Assembly (NCBI GenBank): GCA_020850595.1
Contig: JADZEK010000147.1
Location: forward strand, 1 to 64,000
Length of the DNA: 64,000 nt
Reading direction: 5' to 3'
Source of the DNA: Anaerolineales bacterium
Lineage (GTDB): Bacteria > Chloroflexota > Anaerolineae > Anaerolineales > UBA6663
Below are positions 32,041 to 39,171 of this stretch, piece after piece. Under the pieces are notes generated by a model. The model did no database searches, was not told the DNA's origin, and saw nothing but the letters and a program-made list of their open reading frames with translations. Made by a program: the position numbers and the translations under genes. How positions within the stretch are numbered: position 1 is the stretch's first letter; every line of letters begins with the position of its first letter.

Positions 32041-33009
32041 ATGACCACAATACTCAACCTCAACGAGCGCGCGTTGGCCCTGGTGGACCGCCTGACGGCC
32101 GACCGAGAGGCGTACGGCATCAGCGTCAATCGGTTGGAGAACGGGGTGCGTTGGCTGGACATGGGCATCAGGGCGCCCGGGAGCCTGGAAGCCGGGCGGC
32201 TGTTTGCGGAGGTGAGCCTGGGCGGGTTGGGCACGGTGAGCTTCGCGCCGGTGACGGTGGGCGGGCGGACGCTGCCGGGGCTGTGCGCGCGAACTGACCA
32301 TCCGGCGGTGGCGTGCCTGGCGTCGCAGGCCGGGGGGCGGACGCTGCGCCAGCCGGACTATGACGTGATCTTGAGCGGACCGGGCCGGGCGTTGGCCGCC
32401 GCACAAGATGCGATCAGCGTGGCGCTGGGGTACGGCGAGAGAGCACAGGCCGCGGTGCTGTGCGTGGAAGGGCGGGAGCCGCCGTCGGCGGGCATCGCGG
32501 CACGGCTGGCGGCGACGCTGGGGATAGCGCCGGAGGCCCTGACGCTGCTGATCGCGCCGACGGCCAGCCTGGTGGGCAGTGTGCAGGTGGCCGCGCGCAT
32601 TATCGAGGTGCCGCTCCTGAAGCTGCACAACCTGGGCTTTGACACGCGACAGGTGCTGCATGGCTGGGGGACGTGCCCGCTGCCGCCGGTGGCTGCCGAT
32701 GACCTGCACGCGATGGGCGTGACTAACGACGCAATCATGTACGGGGGGCAAACACACTTCATTGTGCGGGGCGATGACGGAGTGCTGGCCGAGTACCTGC
32801 CGCGCGTGCCGGCGTCGGCCGGGGCGAACTACGGCGCGCCGTTTTACGATCTGATGCGGGCCGTGAATTTCCAGTTTTACGAGCTGGACCCGTTGATCTT
32901 TGGGCCGGCGCAGGCAGCGTTCAACAACATCATCAGCGGGCGCACGATGCAGGCGGGGCAAGTGGCGCCCGAGGTGCTGTGGCGGTCATTCGGTTTGGAG
33001 GGCGAGTAG
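32041..33009 (+). CDS. mch: methenyl-H4MPT cyclohydrolase
   Basis: 322 residues, full length. Family blocks: LNERALALVDRL, TASLVGSVQVAARIIE (with the catalytic-region Glu), GTCPLPPVAADD, NDAIMYGGQ, LIFGPAQAAFNNIISG and VLWRSFG. Converts methenyl-H4MPT to formyl-H4MPT, feeding the FhcD reaction. GGAGGGAG lies upstream of the ATG. Last gene of the operon. A second, divergent Mch is encoded at 46538-47512. Confidence 0.92.
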   Translation: MTTILNLNERALALVDRLTADREAYGISVNRLENGVRWLDMGIRAPGSLEAGRLFAEVSLGGLGTVSFAPVTVGGRTLPGLCARTDHPAVACLASQAGGRTLRQPDYDVILSGPGRALAAAQDAISVALGYGERAQAAVLCVEGREPPSAGIAARLAATLGIAPEALTLLIAPTASLVGSVQVAARIIEVPLLKLHNLGFDTRQVLHGWGTCPLPPVAADDLHAMGVTNDAIMYGGQTHFIVRGDDGVLAEYLPRVPASAGANYGAPFYDLMRAVNFQFYELDPLIFGPAQAAFNNIISGRTMQAGQVAPEVLWRSFGLEGE

Positions 33010-33021
33010 CGGGCCGGCGCG

Positions 33022-33870
33022 CTATGGCTCGGGTGTATTGTCGTAGGCGCCCGGGCCGATGTCGGCGTAGGTAAGCGTGAAGCCGGGGCCGAACCACTTG
33101 GCGGCCAACCGGTCGAGCGTGCCGTCGGCGCGCAGAGCGGCGAGGGCGGCGTTGAAGGGGGCCACCAGCGGCGAGCCTTTGGGGAAGATCAGGCCAAGTT
33201 CCTGGCTGACCAGCACGCCGGGGAGCAGCTTGAGGTCGTCGGCGTTGACGCCGACGTAGCCTTGCCCGGCCACATCATCAATGAGCACGGCGTCCACATC
33301 GCCGACGATGAGGGCCTGCACGGCCTCGCCCCAGTCCTCAAAGGTGTGGACACGGTCTGCGCCGACGAGGTCCACGGCGGTGACGTAGTTGGTGGTGCCA
33401 AGCATGGTGCCGACACGCAGGGCGGCGTTGGCTTGCACTGCGGCGGGGCTGTCCACGCGGGTTTCGTCGCGGCGGACGATGAGGCGCTGATCCACGCGCA
33501 TGTAGCTGTCGGAGAAGTCCACCAACTCGGCGCGCTCAGGCGTGATGGTGATGCCCTCGGCGGCGACGTCGTACTGGCCCGCGCCGACGGCCGCGACCAT
33601 CGCATCCCAGGTGACCTCGTAATAGGTGAGCGCGCAGTTAAGGCGGGCGCAGATGGCGCTGAGCGCGTCGTAGTCCCAGCCTTCGGGCTGAGCGCTGCCA
33701 AGGCGCACGAAGCTGAACGGCAGATAGGCGTTGCCCACGGCGACGGCCACCTCGCGCCCGCCGAGGTCGGCGGCGGGGGACGACGCGGGGTCGGACGGCG
33801 TGGGGGCGGCGGAGGGCGCGGCACAGGCAGCCAGCGCGGTGGAGACGATGAGCAGTAACAAGCGTTTCAT
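33022..33870 (-). CDS. amino-acid-type ABC solute-binding lipoprotein
   Basis: 282 residues. Signal peptide with lipobox LAAC (lipidated Cys16), then a family 3 solute-binding fold: [58 protein letters not shown] and the hinge-crossing VDAVLIDD. It should bind a polar amino acid or similar compound outside the cell. No permease or ATPase gene is adjacent. The ATG overlaps the stop of the RimK-like gene. Confidence 0.85.
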   Translation of the reverse strand: MKRLLLLIVSTALAACAAPSAAPTPSDPASSPAADLGGREVAVAVGNAYLPFSFVRLGSAQPEGWDYDALSAICARLNCALTYYEVTWDAMVAAVGAGQYDVAAEGITITPERAELVDFSDSYMRVDQRLIVRRDETRVDSPAAVQANAALRVGTMLGTTNYVTAVDLVGADRVHTFEDWGEAVQALIVGDVDAVLIDDVAGQGYVGVNADDLKLLPGVLVSQELGLIFPKGSPLVAPFNAALAALRADGTLDRLAAKWFGPGFTLTYADIGPGAYDNTPEP

Positions 33871-34733
33871 GCGGACTCCAGGTGCGCGACGAGGCGGGCG
33901 GCGATGTCTACAGGAGTGACCTGCCGCAAGCCCTGCCAGCCAGGGATGCCATTGACCTCAAGCACGTAGAGCGAGCCGTCGGCGGCGGGCAAGAGGTCTA
34001 CGCCGGCGTAGTCGGCGCCTACCGCGGCGGCGGCGCGGAGGCAGAGATCGGTCTGCTCGGGCGTCAGGTTCACCGGCTCGGGACGGGCGCCCTGGGCGAG
34101 GTTGGTGCGCCAGCCCGGGGCGACACGGGCCATGGCGGCGACGACCTGCCCGCCGATGACGAAGGCGCGCAGGTCGCGACCGGGATGCGGGATGGTCTCC
34201 TGGACGTAGTAAACGGCGCGCTCCAACTCCAGGGCTTGAAAGACGCGGTAGGCGACGGCCTCATCTTGAAGGCGGGCGAGGCCGAGGCCCATGGACCCAA
34301 ACAGCGGCTTGACGATGACATCGCGCCCTAGCTCGGCAAACGCGGCGAGGGCCGCGGCCCGGGACTCGCACACCAGGGTGCGGGGCGTGGGCAGGCCGGC
34401 TTGCGCCAGCAGACCCGAAGTGTAGTACTTATCTACCGTGCGCTCGAGGGCGGTGGGCGAGTTCACGACGCGCACGGCGCGAGCGGCCAGCAGGTGCAGG
34501 GCATCGAGCCGAAAGATGAGCTGTTCGAGCGAGCCGCGCGGGATGAGGCGCACGAGCACGACGTCGAAGTCGTCGAGCGATTGGCCGGCGCTATCGAGTT
34601 GAGAGGCCGGGCCGAGGCGGCCGGCCAGGTGCGTGATGGGCAGCAGGACGCCGACATGACCGCGGGCCGCGAGCGCGCGCTGGAGGTCATCGGTATGCCA
34701 GCCGCGCCCACGACTGAGGAGCGCGACTCTCAC
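33867..34733 (-). CDS. RimK/MptN-like ATP-grasp ligase
   Basis: About 288 residues from the GTG at 34733; a TTG at 34766 would add 11 residues without a ribosome site. ATP-grasp features: [34 protein letters not shown] (ATP-binding Lys), [21 protein letters not shown], and metal ligands in [24 protein letters not shown]. This is the RimK family of glutamate ligases, which includes the H4MPT:glutamate ligase MptN. Its neighbourhood with an H4MPT operon and a pteridine-reductase-like gene makes a role in H4MPT maturation plausible; substrate inferred only. Confidence 0.78.
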   Translation of the reverse strand: MRVALLSRGRGWHTDDLQRALAARGHVGVLLPITHLAGRLGPASQLDSAGQSLDDFDVVLVRLIPRGSLEQLIFRLDALHLLAARAVRVVNSPTALERTVDKYYTSGLLAQAGLPTPRTLVCESRAAALAAFAELGRDVIVKPLFGSMGLGLARLQDEAVAYRVFQALELERAVYYVQETIPHPGRDLRAFVIGGQVVAAMARVAPGWRTNLAQGARPEPVNLTPEQTDLCLRAAAAVGADYAGVDLLPAADGSLYVLEVNGIPGWQGLRQVTPVDIAARLVAHLESA

Positions 34734-34771
34734 CGTGCCACCCGTTTCATGGCGCGGCCTCGCCAACGGCC

Positions 34772-35500
34772 CTAGACCAGGGCCGAGCCGCCATCCACAT
34801 GATAGACGCCGCCGGTGAGAAAGTCATTCTCGATCAAGAATACCATTAAGCGGGCGGCATCCTGCGGCGTGCCCATGCGATCCATGATGATCATGGCCAT
34901 GGCTTTGTCGGTCTCGGCCGGCGACGAACCATCGGGCGGCAAGATGGGGCCGGGCGCGATGGCATTGACGCGAATGCGCGGGCCAAGCTCTTTGGCCATG
35001 TAGCGGGTGAGCTGAATGACCCCGGCCTTGCCGACGGCATGGTGGGCAAAGCCCGGCCAGACCTTGAAGGCGGAGAGGTCGGTGACGTTGACGATGACGC
35101 CGCCGCCCTGCGCCAGCATGGTGGGCGCGACGGCCTGGGAACAGAGGAAAACGCCCTTGACGTTGACGTCCACGCTGGAGTCCCAATCGGCCTCGGTCAT
35201 TTCGAGGAAGGGGCGGCGGGTAATGACGGAGGCGTTGTTGATGAGCACATCAATTCGGCCGAACTGGGCCTTGGTGGCCGCCACCCAGGCGCGGATGCCG
35301 GCGGGGTCACGCACGTCGAGCGGGGTGGCGAGGCAGCGAACGCCGAGGGCCTCGACTTCGGCCTGCGTCTTGGGGCCAGGCTCGCCCGGCAGATAGGAGA
35401 ACGAGAGGTGGGCGCCCAGGCCGGCCAGGTGCAGGGCGACCTGCCGACCAACGCGGATGGCTCCACCGGTGAGCATGACGACCGAGTCTTTGATTGGCAT
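34772..35500 (-). CDS. SDR-family oxidoreductase, pteridine-reductase-like
   Basis: 242 residues. The NAD(P)-binding motif is TGGAIRVG, i.e. TGxxxRxG with Arg in place of Gly, as in the pteridine reductase (PTR1) subgroup. NNAS, the catalytic Ser region VNVTDLSA, and the HHAVGKAG segment (His where most SDRs have Tyr; standard motif YxxxK) follow, then a C-terminal DGGSALV. PTR1-type enzymes reduce dihydropterins, so a dihydromethanopterin reductase role is an attractive inference beside the H4MPT genes. The Tyr-to-His change is unusual. Strong GGAGG upstream. Confidence 0.75.
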   Translation of the reverse strand: MPIKDSVVMLTGGAIRVGRQVALHLAGLGAHLSFSYLPGEPGPKTQAEVEALGVRCLATPLDVRDPAGIRAWVAATKAQFGRIDVLINNASVITRRPFLEMTEADWDSSVDVNVKGVFLCSQAVAPTMLAQGGGVIVNVTDLSAFKVWPGFAHHAVGKAGVIQLTRYMAKELGPRIRVNAIAPGPILPPDGSSPAETDKAMAMIIMDRMGTPQDAARLMVFLIENDFLTGGVYHVDGGSALV

Positions 35501-35568
35501 GGTTTCGTTCCTCCAGGCCCGGGCCGTGCCGGGCGCTTGCCCGAATAAGTCAGATTGGGTCGTTTCTA

Positions 35569-35616
35569 TTGACAGCCCGCAGCTTCTTGCGTATTGTTGT
35601 ATACATATTATAAACA
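35569..35616 (+). promoter_or_regulatory. promoter and AT-rich operator of the first XRE-cupin regulator
   Basis: TTGACA (35569-35574), 17-base spacer, TATTGT (35592-35597), followed by the 8-base palindrome TGTATACA (35598-35605) within a strikingly AT-rich stretch. The palindrome next to the -10 suggests autoregulation. Confidence 0.5.
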
Positions 35617-35711
35617 GAGTTTAGAGCAGCTACACTTCCCCAGAGCAAATGCCGCCGCGCAGCTGGGGGCGAGTAGCAATTGGCGGCGGCCCAAGGGGTT
35701 TCCAGCAGACT

Positions 35712-36248
35712 ATGGTCGGAGAACGCATTCGAGTCCGCCGGAAGGAATTACGCTTGAGCCTGCGCGAGTTGGGCGCGCGGACTGATTTGACGGCCGGCTT
35801 TCTCAGCCAGGTGGAAAACGACAAGGTCGCGCCCTCGCTCAACTCGCTGCAACGCATCGCCGCGGCGCTCGACGTGCCGATGTTCCGCTTTCTGGATGGA
35901 GCGCAGACGGCGAGTCCCATTATCCGCGCCGGCGAACGGACGCCGTTTCTGCTGCACGGGTGGAATACCAGCTACGATGTGCTCACCGCGCCAACGGTGC
36001 GCGCCTTCATGGTGGTGCTGGTCCACTTGCAGCCGGGCACACCGGTGACGGCCCAGAAGCTGGTCCGCCCGACGGAAGAGTGGATGATGGCGCTGGAGGG
36101 GCAAGTGGAAGTCCGGCTTGAGGACGCGACGTACACGCTCCAGCGCGGCGACACGCTCAGCTATCAGGGGACGGCGCTGCGGCAGTTCGCCGCCGTGGGC
36201 GGCCAACCAGCGGCGGTGGTTTGCTGCATCGCCCCGCCCGTCTTGTAG
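35712..36248 (+). CDS. XRE-family regulator with C-terminal cupin domain
   Basis: About 178 residues from the ATG at 35712. The helix-turn-helix (residues 3-57) has GERIRVRRKELRLSLRELG and AGFLSQVENDKVAPSLNSLQ. A cupin domain follows (VLVHLQPGTPV, PTEEWMMALEGQVEVRLED, RGDTLSYQGTALRQF) and should bind a small effector. A second regulator of the same build lies at 49885. Divergent from the SDR-RimK-lipoprotein genes, so it may control them or the large minus-strand cluster. Confidence 0.85.
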   Translation: MVGERIRVRRKELRLSLRELGARTDLTAGFLSQVENDKVAPSLNSLQRIAAALDVPMFRFLDGAQTASPIIRAGERTPFLLHGWNTSYDVLTAPTVRAFMVVLVHLQPGTPVTAQKLVRPTEEWMMALEGQVEVRLEDATYTLQRGDTLSYQGTALRQFAAVGGQPAAVVCCIAPPVL

Positions 36249-36461
36249 CATCCCCGCAAGTACCACGAAAACTGAGCCGCGATACCGTCCGATCTCGCCA
36301 GGAGCGGCCGGGAGAGTTGGCGCGGGCGGCGGCACGGCCCCCCCGGGCGCGCTCAGCAGCGCCGACCATCACGCGGAGGGCGCCGCCGGCGATGAGGAGG
36401 GCCGGCGCAACGTTCGGCCGAGAGGTCTTGCTGGGCATTCCAGGCGGGTACGGGGAGGCCA

Positions 36462-37823
36462 TCAGCTGCCCAAGTATTGACTCAGGTCAACGGGGTGATA
36501 GCGCACGCGCTCGCCGTATTCACGGCGGCCCTTGTCAAAGGTGGCGTCTATCCCCAGCTTGGTGCCAATGCCGCGGGCATCGTTGGCCGGGTCCATCTCG
36601 TGGCCTTGCGCGCCCGGAACCATGAAGACATCGCGGCCCCAATCCACGCGGCTGACCATGGCCCACTGGACGTCGGCGGGGTCGTAGATGTTCACGTCGG
36701 GGTCTACGACCAGACAGATGCGGATATTGACATGCGCCGTGAAGGCCGCCAGGGCGACGTTGCGCGGCTCGCCGGGGTTGCGCTTGTCGAGTTGGATGAT
36801 GACCATAAAGCCGTTGCCGTAGGGCGGGATGTGCAGGGCCTTCACGTTCGGGCTGGCGTGGCGCACGAAGCGCAGCAACAGCGGTTCGCGCGGCAGCACG
36901 TTGCCGAGGTAGATGTGCTCAGTCCAGCCGGGGATGGTGGTCTGGAAGATGGGCGCATGGCGAAAGGAAACGGCGGTGACTTCCAATACCGGGCTGTGCC
37001 ATAGCTCGCCGTAGTAGCCGTGGAACTCGGCTAGCGGGCCTTCGTCGGCGCGCGCGCCCGGGAGCAGGCGGCCTTCGATGACGATTTCGGCTTCGGCCGG
37101 GATGAGCAGCGGCACGGTGACGCCCCGCGCCACGGCGATGCCCTGGCCGCGGATCGCTCCGGCCAGCTCCATTTCGTCGCCGTCGTACTTGCAGCCGGCC
37201 GCGATCATGAGCGCGGGGTCCACGCCAATGGCGACGGCAACCGGCAGCGGCTGGTTATGGCCTTCGGCCTTGGCCAGGAACCGGCGCAGGTCGCGCCATT
37301 CGTTGATATTGCAGCCGAAAGTGCGCGGGCCGAGCACCTGCAGGCGGTTGTAGGAAAGATTGCCGCGCCCGCCATCGGGGTCATGGCTGATGACGACGCC
37401 GGCGGTGATGAACGGCCCGCCGTCATTCTGGGCGTGGATGGGGATGGGCAGCTTGCGCAGATCAATGGCTTCGCCCAACAGGACGTTATCTTGCCATTCG
37501 GCGCGCTCGACGACGCGCGGCGGCAGGGCGGCGGCCGGGTCGAGCGCGCGGCCCATGGCGGCGGTAACGGCTTCCGGGGGGCAGCCCAGGGCCAAGGCGA
37601 CGCGCGTTTGGTGCGCCAGCCCGCTGGAGAAGATCGGCCAGTCAAAGACATCGGCCGCGGGCGCAAAGGCGCTGAAGAGCGGGGCCGGGCCGCCGCTACG
37701 CTCGAGGGCGGCGGCGACGTCGGCCAGCTCGTGCGTGCGGCTGACAGGGCGGCGGATGCGGGCCAACTGCCCCGCCGCCTCCAGGGTGGCAATGAAGGAT
37801 CGCAGATCGTGGATGCCGCTCAT
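36462..37823 (-). CDS. UbiD-family (prFMN-dependent) decarboxylase
   Basis: 453 residues. UbiD blocks: DLRSFIATLEAAGQL, GLAHQTRVALALG, GGPFITAGVVISHDPDGG, NLSYNRLQVLGPRT, AGAIRGQGI, EGPLAEFHGYYG and GHEMDPANDARG. Enzymes of this family reversibly decarboxylate aromatic, heteroaromatic or alpha,beta-unsaturated acids using prenylated FMN made by UbiX, which is not in the window. Last gene of the minus-strand cluster; acting on a heterocyclic carboxylate would fit the molybdenum hydroxylase upstream. Its TGA overlaps the ATG of a weak 101-codon frame that I do not accept as a gene. Confidence 0.88.
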   Translation of the reverse strand: MSGIHDLRSFIATLEAAGQLARIRRPVSRTHELADVAAALERSGGPAPLFSAFAPAADVFDWPIFSSGLAHQTRVALALGCPPEAVTAAMGRALDPAAALPPRVVERAEWQDNVLLGEAIDLRKLPIPIHAQNDGGPFITAGVVISHDPDGGRGNLSYNRLQVLGPRTFGCNINEWRDLRRFLAKAEGHNQPLPVAVAIGVDPALMIAAGCKYDGDEMELAGAIRGQGIAVARGVTVPLLIPAEAEIVIEGRLLPGARADEGPLAEFHGYYGELWHSPVLEVTAVSFRHAPIFQTTIPGWTEHIYLGNVLPREPLLLRFVRHASPNVKALHIPPYGNGFMVIIQLDKRNPGEPRNVALAAFTAHVNIRICLVVDPDVNIYDPADVQWAMVSRVDWGRDVFMVPGAQGHEMDPANDARGIGTKLGIDATFDKGRREYGERVRYHPVDLSQYLGS

Positions 37824-37859
37824 GGGCTTGCTTGCCTGCCTGCCACGGAGGCCCGCCGC

Positions 37860-39017
37860 CTAGCGCGCCGCCGCGACCTGTTCGACTTGTTCGTGGATGG
37901 ACAGCCCCTGCGCCTGGACCAGTTTGAGAAAGGCTTCGGCGGGCAGAAAGGCCTCCGGCGCGTCTACGCCGACGCCTTGCTGGGCGCCCTGCGCCAGCAG
38001 AAGCGCCCCGGCGACGAACGGCCCGGCCACGCAGCGCGCCCAGGCCGCCGGGCCAGACCAGCCGGGCGTTTCGGGCGAGGGCTGCTCGGTCCACAGCCGG
38101 CGACGAATGCGCCGGCCATCTCGCCAGCCCGTGACCTCAACGTGCAGGCCATAGCCCCAAACCGGCTCGTGACGCGCTTCGGGCACCTGGGCAAGATAGG
38201 CCGCCAGCAACTCGCGGCGCTCGACAGGCTGACCAGCCACCTGCACCGTGCCGGGCGCGAAGACGCCGTAGTCAGTCAGGGCTTGCATGAGGCGCATGGC
38301 CTGGGGCGTGAATGTGCCCCGGACGGCCACGGAATGCGCGCCCAGGTTGCGCGGCAGGCTTTCGACCTCACTGTGCGGCACATAGTAGACCGTCTGCGCG
38401 CCAATGGGCGGAGCGAACTCGACCTGGCGCGCGCCCTCGAACCAGCCGGCAGACTGGTAGGCTCCGTCGGCGTAATAGCCGCGGGGGGTGTCAGGCCCGA
38501 ACTCCCAGAACACGCCGCGAATGGAAGCAGGCGAGAGGGCGATGGCCCGAAAAGAGGCGAAGGCAATGTCAACCGCCTCGACACGCTCCAGGCCGCGCGC
38601 GCCGTGCTTGGCCAGCATGTTGGTCAAGCCGGAGCTTGACCCGCAGCCCGCGACATAGAGCGCACCCACGGCCTGGGCGTCGGCATGGAGGGCGCGCAGC
38701 GCCGGGCTGAGGCTGCTGAGGTCAATCGTCGGCACGCGGGTGGCGAGGGCGGCGCGGGCTACCGGCAGAACGAACGGCTTGGGCAGCGCGTTTACCACGA
38801 CGCCGGCGCCGGCCATCAGACGAACGAGCGCCGCGTCGTCACCGGCATCGAGTGCGACCACGCTTGTGGGCGGCAGATGCCAGGCGGCCGCCTGGGCGCG
38901 GGCCTTGGCGACATCTATGTCGGCCACTACCACTTCGGTGAACAGCCCGCTCGCCAGCAGCGCCGGAGTGGTGTGGATGCCCATCGCGCCGACGCCGCCC
39001 AAGACGACCGTTTTCAT
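37860..39017 (-). CDS. saccharopine dehydrogenase-like NAD(P)-binding protein
   Basis: About 385 residues from the ATG at 39017, where the dinucleotide-binding motif VVLGGVGAMGIHTTPAL begins; a longer frame adds Pro/Ala-rich sequence without support. VVVADIDVAKA, VVVNALPKP and AGCGSSSGLTNMLA fit the saccharopine dehydrogenase family, which includes carboxynorspermidine dehydrogenases and several uncharacterised groups. Substrate unknown. Located between the molybdenum hydroxylase and UbiD genes and probably co-transcribed. Confidence 0.75.
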   Translation of the reverse strand: MKTVVLGGVGAMGIHTTPALLASGLFTEVVVADIDVAKARAQAAAWHLPPTSVVALDAGDDAALVRLMAGAGVVVNALPKPFVLPVARAALATRVPTIDLSSLSPALRALHADAQAVGALYVAGCGSSSGLTNMLAKHGARGLERVEAVDIAFASFRAIALSPASIRGVFWEFGPDTPRGYYADGAYQSAGWFEGARQVEFAPPIGAQTVYYVPHSEVESLPRNLGAHSVAVRGTFTPQAMRLMQALTDYGVFAPGTVQVAGQPVERRELLAAYLAQVPEARHEPVWGYGLHVEVTGWRDGRRIRRRLWTEQPSPETPGWSGPAAWARCVAGPFVAGALLLAQGAQQGVGVDAPEAFLPAEAFLKLVQAQGLSIHEQVEQVAAAR

Positions 39018-39171
39018 AGCGACCCCAGGCGGGGCACTAGGCGGCGGAGCGCGCCGGCACGAGGGCAAGCCCGGGGAGAGCGCCGGGGCCACGACCCACC
39101 GCCGAGCGCACGCCGGGCGGGCCAGGCGACTAAAGCGACGATGGCGCGGTGGGGAGGGTTAATCAGGGGGG

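Noticed and set aside
36157-36462. 101-codon minus-strand frame starting at the UbiD stop (TGATG overlap)
   Set aside because: The coupling is attractive, but the protein becomes Arg/Pro/Ser-rich, matches no family I know, and overlaps only intergenic-looking sequence; similar open frames are common by chance at this GC content.
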